From Myxococcales bacterium (GTDB taxonomy: Bacteria; Myxococcota_A; Polyangia; Haliangiales; Haliangiaceae): a stretch of DNA of 64,000 nucleotides. Under the pieces are notes generated by a model. It was not told where the DNA came from and did not search any database. It worked only from the letters and a program-made list of their open reading frames with translations. Position numbers and translations under genes: made by a program. Location: NCBI GenBank assembly GCA_016717005.1, contig JADJUF010000020.1, positions 1 through 64,000 of the forward strand. Reading direction: 5' to 3'. Of this stretch, positions 7,514-15,500 are shown one piece after another; within the stretch, counting starts at the first letter, position 1; each line of letters begins with the position of its first letter.

Positions 7514-9415
7514 TCACCGACGCGGTCGGGGCGATGCCGGCGGCGGCGCGATCACCCCGAGCTCGAGCCGACTCACGTGCGCGTCGTCGTGGACCAGCCG
7601 GAGGGTTCCTACCCTCGCGACCGCGGGCGTCTCGTCAGCGATCACGCCGCCCGATTGGTAGTTGCGCTGGAAGGACGTGCCGAGCGGCGGCCCCACTACG
7701 AGCCGCAGCCGGCTCCCGGCGCTGATGCGCCGGGCGAACAGGTTGGCCGCGGCGAAGTGGTACTCGAGGATCTGCCCCGCCGGCACCAGGGTCGACTGGT
7801 CGAGACCATCGCGGTGTCGCGCGCGCAGGACCTGGCTGGTGAGCGTGACGGTGCGCCCGCCCGGTCGCACCTCGAACAGCCCGACCGACAGGTCGGTGTC
7901 CGGCACGTCGAGCGCCACCTGCAGCGTGACCCGGAGCTGACCTCCGAGCTCGACATCGCTCGTGAGCGGCGCCGAGTGGTAGACGAGCGCGAGCCCCGCA
8001 GGCGGCGTCGCGGTGGCGGCGTCGACCACCGGTACCTCCACGTCGGCGCGCTCGACCCGCCGCACATCCCGCGGATCGAGCACGAGCGTATCCTCGGCGA
8101 CACCGCCGGCGACGCCCGCGTCATCGAGCGTACCCGAGTGGAACACGTCGTCGGCACGGCCCGTCGAGCCGAGCGTCCAGCTCCGGACCTTCGGTGCGAT
8201 CGCGGCCAGGTCGTCGGCGTGCCGCCAGGCCTCCGCGCCGGTCACGTAGTACGTCACGCGCGAGGTCAGGAGCGTCGGCCGCGGCCCGCCCCGCATCGTC
8301 CAGTCGAACCACTCCACGTGGAGCGCCTTGATGTCGATCTGGCTCGTCTCGCCGAGGGGCAGCCCACCCACGGGCGTCGCGGGCGTCCGGGTCCCGCTGT
8401 GGTCCCACGGGCCGAGCAGCAAGAAGTGGCGCGCGCGCGCCGCCGCCGGCGCGCTGGCCAGATGCTCGCGGTAGTAGCTCATCGCACCGGCCTGGTCGTC
8501 GTCGTAGTGCCCGGTGATGGTCAGGATCGGGATGTCCAGTTTGACCAGCTCATCGGCGCTCGGCGCGCGTGCGCGCCAGTACGCGTCGAACGTGGGATGG
8601 TCGACCCACTCCGCGAACACGGTCGTGGTGTTGCCCGCCAGCGCGTCGAGGTGACGGAACGGTGCGCCGGCGCAGTACGCGGCCGTGACCTGTCGCCAGC
8701 GGTCGTTGTCGCCGAACACCGGCCCCGCCAGCGAGGCACCGGCGACGAACGACAGCCACTGGATCGTGTAGGGCATCCCGACGTTCCACGCGAGCGGAAA
8801 GTCCAACCCGAACCGCACCGACGCGGTCGGGACGAACGTGCTGAGGTGCGGCGGCCGATGCTTTGCGGTGGCCCACTGCCCGAAGCCGTCGTAGGAGCCG
8901 CCGAACATGGCGACCTTGCCGTTGCAGTACGGCTGCGCGGCGATCCACTCGACGACGTCGGCGCCATCGCGGCCGTCGTCCTCGCTCGGTCGGAACGTGC
9001 CCTGCGAGTTGCCCCGGCCGCGCGCATCGACGAGCAGCGTGGTGTAGCCGTGCGTCGCGAAGTACGTCGCCCACCGGTGGTAGCCGTGGGCGTTGTACGG
9101 CGTCTTCACGAAGACCACCGGGCCCGGCGTGTCGGTCATCGGGCGATACAGCGTCGCGCCGAGCGTGATCCCGTCGCGCATCGGCACGCGGACGCCGAAC
9201 TCGTACCGGTAGGGCGGCGACGCGCTCGCCTCGGCCGGCAGGGACACCGCCGGCAACGCCGGCGCATCGCCGGCCGGCGCGACCGGCGGGGCGGGTGGCG
9301 CATCCGCCGCTGGCGCGGGCGCCCCGCGTCGAGGAGCCGAGACCTCCGCTGCACGCGGTCCACATCCGGTGAGGATCCACACCGCGAGCACCGCGGTCGT
9401 CAATGAGCGCGTCAT
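7514..9415 (-). CDS. CocE/NonD-family alpha/beta hydrolase (X-Pro dipeptidyl-peptidase type), lipoprotein
   Basis: From the ATG at 9415 this is a 633-residue lipoprotein (signal peptide, lipobox LTGC, Cys18, then a Pro/Ala linker to about residue 65). The alpha/beta-hydrolase domain starts with VRVPMRDGITLGATLYRP, the family signature. It holds the nucleophile motif GGSYDG (Ser174), an Asp near GHYDDD (304-306) and a His in GPWDHSG (339). The C-terminal third is the jelly-roll domain of this family (QLRVTLQVALDVPDTDLSVGL). Members cleave X-Pro peptides or hydrolyse acyl esters such as cocaine; the substrate here cannot be told. It should act on the outer surface or in the periplasm. Confidence 0.88.
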   Translation of the reverse strand: MTRSLTTAVLAVWILTGCGPRAAEVSAPRRGAPAPAADAPPAPPVAPAGDAPALPAVSLPAEASASPPYRYEFGVRVPMRDGITLGATLYRPMTDTPGPVVFVKTPYNAHGYHRWATYFATHGYTTLLVDARGRGNSQGTFRPSEDDGRDGADVVEWIAAQPYCNGKVAMFGGSYDGFGQWATAKHRPPHLSTFVPTASVRFGLDFPLAWNVGMPYTIQWLSFVAGASLAGPVFGDNDRWRQVTAAYCAGAPFRHLDALAGNTTTVFAEWVDHPTFDAYWRARAPSADELVKLDIPILTITGHYDDDQAGAMSYYREHLASAPAAARARHFLLLGPWDHSGTRTPATPVGGLPLGETSQIDIKALHVEWFDWTMRGGPRPTLLTSRVTYYVTGAEAWRHADDLAAIAPKVRSWTLGSTGRADDVFHSGTLDDAGVAGGVAEDTLVLDPRDVRRVERADVEVPVVDAATATPPAGLALVYHSAPLTSDVELGGQLRVTLQVALDVPDTDLSVGLFEVRPGGRTVTLTSQVLRARHRDGLDQSTLVPAGQILEYHFAAANLFARRISAGSRLRLVVGPPLGTSFQRNYQSGGVIADETPAVARVGTLRLVHDDAHVSRLELGVIAPPPASPRPRR

Positions 9416-9775
9416 AGGCCCTCCTACCACGCGCAGCGCGCCGAAACCGCCAGCAATAGATGCAGCAGATCGACTCACAGATGCAACGACTCGATCTACG
9501 CCCCATCACCGAGTAGCAACCCATCGACTCACACCCACGCGGTGACCTGCGACAGCTGCAAGCCCGTCCTCCGGCGTCGTGGAGAACGGGACGTCGAGCG
9601 CGGTTTTCGCCGCCGGCAGGGAAACGGGGAGGAGCGGCGCGGCGTACAATGCGGCATGCGGGACGTCGACGGACGTGGTGAGGCGACGAGCGAGGTCGGC
9701 GTCGCGAGCGGCGGTAGCCCGGGCAAGACCGCCCGTACCGATCGCGGGCAACACCGCCACCGGGATCACCTTCTG
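9416..9775. other. 360-bp spacer without a convincing gene
   Basis: This region contains the start and promoter side of the hydrolase gene and a less GC-rich patch at about 9450-9540, where ATCGACTCACA occurs twice (near 9468 and 9532). A minus-strand open frame at 9506-9769 yields a protein-like Pro/Leu/Ala sequence, but plus-strand frames are equally open, and no family match or ribosome-binding site supports either. It could be a gene remnant. Confidence 0.4.
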
Positions 9776-10177
9776 ATGCGAGTCGCGCTAGCGATCGCGA
9801 TCGCGGGCGCGCTCGCCTGCAGCAACGCGAGGAGATCACCCGACATGAGAGAGTCCGAGACCAGGCCGGTGCCAGCGTCGCTCGAGGCGGCCCTGGGCGA
9901 CGCCCTCGCCGACGGGGTGGGGCCCGACGAGCTCGCCGCGCGCATCGGCCGGGCGCCGATCATCGACACCCGCGACGAGCGCGATCGCAACGCGATGCGG
10001 ATGGCCGACATCCGCCCCGATCCGACCTTCCAGGCCACGCTGCCCGCGCTGGGCGACGCCGAGCGAGTGATCTACTGGAAGGTCGACGAGAACGCCGCCG
10101 ACGTGATCGTCAGCGGGGTCTCCTGGCAGCGGGGCCAGCCGGGCGTGGTCTTCCGCGGGTTGATCGGCCCGCCGTAG
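9776..10177 (+). CDS. Small lipoprotein of unknown function
   Basis: A 133-residue protein beginning MRVALAIAIAGALACSN, a short signal peptide with lipobox ALAC. The mature domain is mixed helix/strand and acidic (EAALGDALADGVGPDELAARIG), ending with VIYWKVDENAADVIVSGVSWQRG. I do not recognise the family. It is convergent with the MOSC gene 60 bp away. Confidence 0.6.
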   Translation: MRVALAIAIAGALACSNARRSPDMRESETRPVPASLEAALGDALADGVGPDELAARIGRAPIIDTRDERDRNAMRMADIRPDPTFQATLPALGDAERVIYWKVDENAADVIVSGVSWQRGQPGVVFRGLIGPP

Positions 10178-10236
10178 CGATCGGTCGCCAGGGCGGCGCG
10201 CCGACAGCAAGTGGCCGCGCCAGGCGCGGTCGCGGC

Positions 10237-10974
10237 TCAGGGGCGGTGGAGCACGATCGGCTGACCGACGGCGAGGGCGCCGGTGCGGGTGACGGTCCCG
10301 TAGACGCCGGCGTGGTTGGCGTTGGCCCGCACCACCGCCTTCATCATCGCGGGCGCCGGCGGGCCACCGTCGGGATCGAGGTTGACCATCACGCACCGGA
10401 GGTCGCGCATCGTGACGGTGACGGCCGGCGCATCCGCGGCCTCCCCGAACGTGAGCACGCCGCCGACCCAGTCGTCCTCCTCGAGGGGGACCGCGCGCTC
10501 GGCGCGGACGACGATGTTGGGCCGGAACCGGCGCACGTCGGGCTCGACGCCGGCGAGCCGACACAGCGCGCGGCTGGTGTCGGAGGTGATGACCGAGACG
10601 CTGGTCTCGTCGAAGATGCCGTGGCCGAGGTGCATCACCTCGACCGGCGCGCCGTGCCGGCGGCCCAGCTCGGCAGCGAGCGCCTCGCCGAGCAACGGCC
10701 ACTCGTCGCCTTCGGGAGTCCGGACGTGCGTCGGCAGCGGCTCGCCGCCGCGGTCGTCGCGCCCGCACGGCGCGAAGTGGATGAGCTCGGGCAGGCGGCT
10801 CGCGGTCAGCCACGGCATCGGACCGCCCACGGCGAGCCGCCGCACCGCGAAGCGCCGGTCGCCGTCGAGCCCGTGCCAGCCCAGCCGCGCCGCATCGAGC
10901 GCCTCGCCCCGCATCGACTTCACCGGATATCGGTACAGCCCCTCGACGCGACCGATCGTTATCGCCATGGACAA
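10237..10974 (-). CDS. MOSC-domain protein (YcbX-like)
   Basis: A 245-residue protein. Residues 1-60 form the MOSC N-terminal beta-barrel (GLYRYPVKSMRGE, GDRRFAV). The MOSC domain follows with RFRPNIVV at about 150 and the conserved Cys194 in DLRCVMVNLDPDGG, which in the family is positioned near the molybdenum cofactor or transferable sulfur. Related proteins (YcbX, mARC) reduce N-hydroxylated compounds using molybdenum cofactor. The length is at the short end and there is no ferredoxin domain, so its electron donor must be separate. It is divergent from the ArsR gene about 130 bp away. Confidence 0.85.
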   Translation of the reverse strand: MSMAITIGRVEGLYRYPVKSMRGEALDAARLGWHGLDGDRRFAVRRLAVGGPMPWLTASRLPELIHFAPCGRDDRGGEPLPTHVRTPEGDEWPLLGEALAAELGRRHGAPVEVMHLGHGIFDETSVSVITSDTSRALCRLAGVEPDVRRFRPNIVVRAERAVPLEEDDWVGGVLTFGEAADAPAVTVTMRDLRCVMVNLDPDGGPPAPAMMKAVVRANANHAGVYGTVTRTGALAVGQPIVLHRP

Positions 10975-11095
10975 GTTCTACCTCGGGTCACCGCGGACTC
11001 GGGACGCGCGCGCCCTGGGCCGTGGGCCTGGCCACGATGCTCGGGTGATGCGCCACGACCACGCTCCTTGCCATGTCGCCGGCCCTGCGTTATAT

Positions 11096-11115
11096 ACTGA
11101 ACCATATGGTTCAGT
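11096..11115. promoter_or_regulatory. 20-bp perfect palindrome over the ArsR start codon (putative autoregulatory operator)
   Basis: ACTGAACCATATGGTTCAGT reads identically on both strands, and the ATG at 11106 is its centre. A TATACT hexamer lies just upstream (11092-11097). ArsR-family repressors bind such inverted repeats, so this is probably the operator of the regulator it overlaps. Binding here would block polymerase close to the start codon. Confidence 0.75.
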
Positions 11116-11465
11116 TTGAGAGACCCGGCCTCGACGCCGCGTTCGCCGCGATCGCGGACGCCACCCGGCGCGGCGTGCTGGAGCAGCTGGGACGTGCCGA
11201 CGCGTCGATCACCGAGCTCGCCCAGAAGTTCGACATGACCCTCACGGGCATGAAGAAGCACGTCGTCGTCCTGGAGCAGGCCGGGCTCGTCAGCACGGAG
11301 AAGGTCGGACGCGTGCGGACCTGCAAGCTGGGCCCGCGCCGGCTGGAGGAAGAGACCGCGTGGATCGAGCGGTACCGCCAGCGCTGGGCCTCACGCTTCG
11401 ACGAGCTGGACCAGGTTCTCGAGGAACTGAAACTCAAGGAGATGACCGATGGACGCAAGCAGTGA
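11106..11465 (+). CDS. ArsR-family transcriptional regulator
   Basis: A 119-residue winged helix-turn-helix protein: AAFAAIADATRRGVLEQLG, ITELAQKFDMTLTGMKKHVVVLEQAGLV (recognition helix) and the wing VGRVRTCKLGPRRLEE. No Cys metal-site motif is present, so it is of the non-metal type that is usually paired with an SRPBCC gene. The ATG at 11106 is chosen because it lies in the palindromic operator; an upstream start at 11073 would extend through it. It overlaps the following SRPBCC gene by 17 bp, so the two are co-translated. Confidence 0.9.
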   Translation: MVQFERPGLDAAFAAIADATRRGVLEQLGRADASITELAQKFDMTLTGMKKHVVVLEQAGLVSTEKVGRVRTCKLGPRRLEEETAWIERYRQRWASRFDELDQVLEELKLKEMTDGRKQ

Positions 11466-11946
11466 GAGTGAGCCCACCGCGACGAAGAACCCCACGGCCG
11501 TGGAACGGAGGTCGGAGCGTGAGATGGTCATCACGCGCACCTTCGACGGCCCGGCGCGCCTCGTGTTCGAGGCGTGGACCAAGCCCGAGCTGTTCAAGCG
11601 GTGGTGGCTGCCGAAGTCGGCTGGCTTGAAGCTGCGCTCCTGCGAGATGGATGTTCGCGTCGGGGGCGGGTACCGCCTCGAGTTCGACGTCGGTGGCCCC
11701 GAGCCGATGGCGTTCTTCGGTAGGTACCTCGACGTGACGCCGCACGCGCGCCTCGTCTGGACCAATGACGAAGGTGGCGAGGGTGGGGCCGTGAGCACGG
11801 TGACCTTGGAGGAGAAGGGCGGCAAGACGCTGGTCGTGATGCACGAGCTCCATGCCTCGAAGGAAGCGCTCGACGCTGCGCTCGGGTCGTACGACGGGAT
11901 GGGCGAGACGTTCGAGCAACTGGCCGAGCTGCTCGTGACCCTCTGA
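11449..11946 (+). CDS. SRPBCC (AHSA1-type) protein
   Basis: A 165-residue protein with the Aha1/START-like fold signature: ITRTFDGPARLVFEAWTKPELFKRWWLP at the start of the domain and a C-terminal amphipathic helix (YDGMGETFEQLAELL). The first 20 residues are a polar extension. These proteins bind hydrophobic small molecules in a central cavity. The ArsR/SRPBCC pairing is very common in actinobacteria and proteobacteria and suggests the pair responds to a small ligand. No catalytic residues can be assigned. Confidence 0.88.
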   Translation: MDASSESEPTATKNPTAVERRSEREMVITRTFDGPARLVFEAWTKPELFKRWWLPKSAGLKLRSCEMDVRVGGGYRLEFDVGGPEPMAFFGRYLDVTPHARLVWTNDEGGEGGAVSTVTLEEKGGKTLVVMHELHASKEALDAALGSYDGMGETFEQLAELLVTL

Positions 11947-12169
11947 CGATCGCCCGGGGCTCCGCTCGCCTGCCACCGGCGCGGCGCAGAACGCGGCGAA
12001 GCAGTTCGGCCGAAACGGCCGCTTGATCCTCGTGTCGTCGATCCAGCCACGCGCCGTCGCCGCATCGCGGAAGGCGGCTCGCATCGGCACGTCCTGTTCG
12101 TCGTCCGTCATGTCACTGACGCCAGGCTCGCCCGATCCCGAGGGGGTTTCCAGCTACGCTCGGCGCCGC

Positions 12170-13330
12170 ATGACCGAGTTGAGCTCGAGCGCGCCGCGCG
12201 ACGCCGACATGGATCCCCGCCGGGTCGCCCGGCTGGTCCAGCACTTTCGCGACGCCTGCGCGCGCGGGTTCGTGCCGGGCGGCCAGCTCGCCGTGCGCCG
12301 CGCGGGCCGCCTGGTGGTCGACGAGGCCGTCGGCGTGCTGCGCGGGTTCCGCGCGAACGAGGGCAGGCCGGCCGTCCCCGTCACCTCGGACAGCGAGTTC
12401 CTCGTGTTCTCGGTGAGCAAGCCGGTGGTGGCCGTGACGATCGCGATGCTCGAGTCCCGCGGTGAGCTGGATCCGACCGCACCGGTCGCGCGCTACTGGC
12501 CCGAGTTCGCGGCCAACGGCAAGGCCGAGCTCACCGTCCTCGACGTCCTGACCCACCGCGCCGGCGTGTTCACCCCGGAGCTGATCAAGTCGCCCGAGCG
12601 CTGGCCCGACTGGGACGGCGTGTGTGCCGAGCTCGTGGCCACGGCGCCCAGGTACCGGCGCGGCACCTTCGCGTACATGCCCTACGAGTTCGGGTGGATC
12701 CTCGGCGAGGTCGTACGACGCGTGACGGGCCGAACGTTCGACGCCTTCGTGCGCGACGAGATCGCGCGCCCGCTGGGGCTGGATCACTTCGTCTTCGGCG
12801 TGTCGAGCGAACGCGCGCGCGCGCTGGCGCACACCTACTGGCTGTCCACGCGCCGCACGGTGGTCGCAGGCGAGGATCTCTCGCTCGTGTTCGAGGAGCG
12901 GCACACCCGCGAGGAGGTCGCGACGTCCGTCCTCCCGGGCGCGGGGCTGGTGACCAACGCGCGCGCGCTGACGGAGTTCTACGCCTGGGTGCTGCGCGGG
13001 TGCCCGACGCAGAGCGGCGAGCCGGCCGTGCGCCCCGAGATCCTCCGCAGGTACACCACGCGGGCGCATTTCGGGTTCGACCGGAGCAACCGCGCGCCGT
13101 TCGCGGTGGGCCGCGGGTTCGTCGTCGGCACGCCTTGGCCTTCGGCGTACGGCATGTGGGGCACCAGCGCGTGCTTCGGGCACCAGGGGGCGTTCTGCTC
13201 GCTCGGCTTCGGCGATCGCGATCGAGACCTCGCCGTCGCGATCGTCACCAACGGCAACCACGGGCTGATGGAGACCTCACGGTTCTTCACCAAGCTCGTG
13301 AGCCTCGCGCGCCGCGCAGCCAGGGGATGA
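12170..13330 (+). CDS. Serine beta-lactamase-like hydrolase (class C/esterase family)
   Basis: A 386-residue protein, start ATG 12170 with an alternative at 12209. The active-site motif SVSK (Ser81-Lys84) follows FLVF, the usual position near residue 80. HQG (338-340) replaces the KTG-type third motif, as in esterase EstB relatives. The expected Tyr-x-Asn is not obvious: the region reads TFAYMPYEFGW, with Tyr169 or Tyr172 as the candidate general base. THRAG at about 128 and GAGLVTNARALTEFY are family hallmarks. There is no signal peptide, so it is probably a cytoplasmic esterase or peptidase rather than a resistance enzyme. Confidence 0.85.
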   Translation: MTELSSSAPRDADMDPRRVARLVQHFRDACARGFVPGGQLAVRRAGRLVVDEAVGVLRGFRANEGRPAVPVTSDSEFLVFSVSKPVVAVTIAMLESRGELDPTAPVARYWPEFAANGKAELTVLDVLTHRAGVFTPELIKSPERWPDWDGVCAELVATAPRYRRGTFAYMPYEFGWILGEVVRRVTGRTFDAFVRDEIARPLGLDHFVFGVSSERARALAHTYWLSTRRTVVAGEDLSLVFEERHTREEVATSVLPGAGLVTNARALTEFYAWVLRGCPTQSGEPAVRPEILRRYTTRAHFGFDRSNRAPFAVGRGFVVGTPWPSAYGMWGTSACFGHQGAFCSLGFGDRDRDLAVAIVTNGNHGLMETSRFFTKLVSLARRAARG

Positions 13331-13644
13331 GCCACGGTAGGTTTGGGCCAACAAGCGCGGGACAGGAACATGGGCATGCACGTCGGCGTCGTGGTCTCGG
13401 AGGTCGAGTCCGGACGGTTGTTCCTCTGCACGCCGAGCACTACGACCAGCGCCCCCTCGATCCGATCGGCAGCCACCGCTGCCACCCGACTTCGGGGCCA
13501 CCGGGGCCACCCGATTTCGGACGCGGGCCGCCCCGGACGCCCCGGACGCGCGGATCTGGGACCGGCGACGGACACGGGCGCGACGCCTGGCTATGATGCA
13601 CGGGCGAGGTCGCCAGGGCCCTCGCGAGCCTCACAGGAGTACGC
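13331..13644. other. 314-bp spacer with degenerate dispersed repeats
   Basis: The spacer contains a degenerate cluster at 13457-13520: CTCGATCCGATCGGCAGCC, then TGCCACCCGACTTCGGGG and GCCACCCGATTTCGG, two bases off the consensus in each core. The first 120 bp have short open frames on both strands but no supported gene. The last 30 bp carry an aggag before the next ATG. Confidence 0.6.
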
Positions 13645-13947
13645 ATGCGCAATCGGATGACGACGTTCGGGGTCATGGTGCTCGCCGCGGTGATCGCGGC
13701 CGGCTGCGCGAAGTCTCCGGCGTCGCCGTCGACGGCGGCCCCGGCGAACGCTGGCGGCGGGGCGGCGACCTCCAGCGACGTGCCGGACGAGCCCAAGGTC
13801 GTCTGCCACCTCGACTGCTCGGGAACCGAGGCCACGGGCTACGGCGCGACCGAAGAGGAGGCGCGCGCCGACGTCGCCCGGCACGTGGAGCAGAACTGCA
13901 AGCCCGAGGACGGGCAGTACTTCATCTTCTGCGACCCGCCGCAGTAG
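13645..13947 (+). CDS. Small secreted lipoprotein with four Cys
   Basis: A 100-residue lipoprotein: MRNRMTTFGVMVLAAVIAAGC has lipobox AAGC (Cys21), then a Ser/Ala/Pro-rich linker to residue 45. The 50-residue domain is KVVCHLDCSGTEATGYG followed by EEEARADVARHVEQNC and YFIFCDPPQ. Four Cys (CHLDC, NC, FC) should form two disulfides. The helix-with-flanking-strands pattern resembles small Cys-rich periplasmic domains, but I cannot name a family. An aggag ribosome-binding site lies eight bases before the ATG. Confidence 0.65.
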   Translation: MRNRMTTFGVMVLAAVIAAGCAKSPASPSTAAPANAGGGAATSSDVPDEPKVVCHLDCSGTEATGYGATEEEARADVARHVEQNCKPEDGQYFIFCDPPQ

Positions 13948-13980
13948 GCCGCGGCGCCCCGTACGCGGTTGATCGCGTCC

Positions 13981-14521
13981 CTACTGCCGGAGGATGCTCG
14001 CCAGCTTCTTGCCGCTGGCGAGCTCATCGACCAGCTTGTCGAGGTAGCGAATCTTCTGCATCAGCGGGTCGGCGACCTCTTCGACGCGCACGCCGCACAC
14101 CACACCCTTGATGAGCGCCACGTTCGGGTTCATCCGGGGCGCTTCAGAAAAGAACGTCTCGAGGTCGTCCTTGGCGTCGATGGTGCGCCGCAGCCGCGCG
14201 GCGCTGTAGCCCGTGAGCCACGCGATGACCGCGTCGACCTCCTCCTGCGTTCGGCCCTTCTTCTGGGCCTTCTGCACGTAGAGCGGGTACACGCTCGCGA
14301 ACGACATCGCGAAGATGCGCGGCCTGGTCGCCTCGCCCCGCCGCGCCGGCTTCTTCTTCGTGGCCGCCTGCTTCGCGGGCCGCTTCGCGGCCCCCTGCTT
14401 CGCGGCCGCCTGCTTCGTGGCCGCCCTGCTTCGCGGCCGCCTGCTTCGTGGCCGCCTGCTTCGTGGCCGCCTGCTTCGTGGCCGCCTGCTTCGTGGCCGC
14501 CTTCTTCTTCACCGAAGCCAT
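13981..14521 (-). pseudogene. DUF2200-family protein with Lys/Ala tail, frameshifted
   Basis: Residues from about 14325 down to 13981 read RPRIFAMSFASVYPLYVQKA to KIRYLDKLVDELASGKKLAS, the whole DUF2200 domain (function unknown). Its conserved RIF.MSFASVYP start lies upstream of the first ATG of that frame (14307), so the gene must begin earlier. The only good start is the ATG at 14521 (MASVKKKAATKQ), in another frame, encoding four to five KQAAT repeats. One extra C in the 15-bp repeat at about 14424 (gccgccctgc instead of gccgcctgc) accounts for the switch. Removing it fuses a roughly 70-residue lysine-rich, histone H1-like tail to DUF2200. The indel may be an assembly error or slippage. 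Confidence 0.75.
14396..14508. repeat. 15-bp tandem repeat encoding Lys-Gln-Ala-Ala-Thr
   Basis: Seven copies of a gtggccgcctgcttc/gcggccgcctgcttc unit (minus strand: K-Q-A-A-T/A per unit) lie inside the DUF2200 gene. One unit has an extra C and breaks the frame. Such iterations are prone to replication slippage and to sequencing error. Confidence 0.85.
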
Positions 14522-14843
14522 ACGGCCACAAGCGCTACCACAGGCATGGCAGCCGCGGGAACGGCTCCCCGGATCCGATCGGCGGCGAGTCGGTTTCCCG
14601 CGACCTGGTCCCCCTCCCGAGCCGCGATCCGATCGGCCGCCACCCGGCTTCGGGGATGGCGGCTGGGAATGCTCGCGCGCGCGCGGATGTTCCGGATGCT
14701 CGAGGCGATGGGCGAGCGCTGGAATCGAAACAGTCACTACCACGGTCTCATCCCGCGCATCGACCGCGCGATTCGATGCTCGGCGACGTCGTAGCCCAGA
14801 GCGCGCAGCTCGCGCGCGCCTGCGCGGCCCCAGGGCGGGCGGG
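14522..14843. other. 322-bp spacer with two dispersed repeats
   Basis: Two copies of the repeat family are present: a mutated one at 14572-14600 (GGATCCGATCGGCGGCGAGT, then CGGTTTCC) and a good one at 14628-14657 (GATCCGATCGGC, then CGCCACCCGGCTTCGGGG). The remaining 180 bp have short open frames on both strands, for example ATG 14670 on the plus strand (MLARARMFRMLEAMGERW), without other support. Confidence 0.6.
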
Positions 14844-15353
14844 TCAGTAGCCCACGACGTCGAGCTCAACCGCGAAGTCGCCGTCGGCGCGCGTGTCCGT
14901 GTACAACCCGATCAACGCCTTCGCGCCCTCGGCGTTCGGCGAGTAGATACCCGCCCGCTCCTCGTCGCCGTCATCGCGCTCGCTGTATTTCCAGGCCGCC
15001 TCGTCGAGGCACCCGGCGACGCGAGCGACGACCTCGGTGAAGCGGGCGTCGGCGTCCGCCCGGCTCCGGACGTGCAGCTCACAGTGCACCTCGAGCTCCG
15101 ACTCCTCGCGGATCGCACACGCCATCCCGGGCACGCTGACGACCGGCTGGGCCCGCAGCGTGGCGAAGGCCGGCGCGTCCTCGAGATAGCTGGCGAGGAC
15201 CTTGCAGTAGTCTTCGTCCGGCGCGGGGGCCGCGACCGCCCCGGCACCACCGGCGGCGACCGGGGTCGCCTGGGACCCTGACGGGCCCTTGGCCGCTGAG
15301 CCGCACGCTACGACCAGCACGAACGAAACTACCCCGAGGTCTCGCGAGATCAT
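14844..15353 (-). CDS. Lipoprotein of unknown function
   Basis: From the ATG at 15353 (MISRDLGVVSFVLVVACG) the product is 169 residues with lipobox VVAC. A Gly/Ala-rich linker leads to a domain with four Cys (DYCKVL, GMACAI, VHCELH, AGCLDE) and a C-terminal segment (KALIGLYTDTRADGDFAVELDVVGY) that looks like a beta-rich cap. The Cys pattern suggests two disulfides. The family was not recognised. It lies about 150 bp from an M23 peptidase gene on the same strand. Confidence 0.65.
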   Translation of the reverse strand: MISRDLGVVSFVLVVACGSAAKGPSGSQATPVAAGGAGAVAAPAPDEDYCKVLASYLEDAPAFATLRAQPVVSVPGMACAIREESELEVHCELHVRSRADADARFTEVVARVAGCLDEAAWKYSERDDGDEERAGIYSPNAEGAKALIGLYTDTRADGDFAVELDVVGY

Positions 15354-15500
15354 CGGCGTACCTGTATCACGCGCACGTCGGTGCGTGTCACGACCAGCAC
15401 GACCGCCTTGCCCCCCGGCCGGCGATTCGATCGACAGCGATCCGATCTGCGCGGCCACGCGGACCGGGGCCGCGCGGATCGGGGCTGGCGCCGAGCCTGG

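Noticed and set aside
9506..9769. Minus-strand open frame in the spacer after the CocE gene
   Set aside because: Plus-strand frames over the same bases are equally open and no ribosome-binding site or domain is seen.
14396..14508. Large Gly/His/Glu-Ala-Gly repeat proteins on either strand
   Set aside because: These are other-frame readings of the 15-bp KQAAT repeat.
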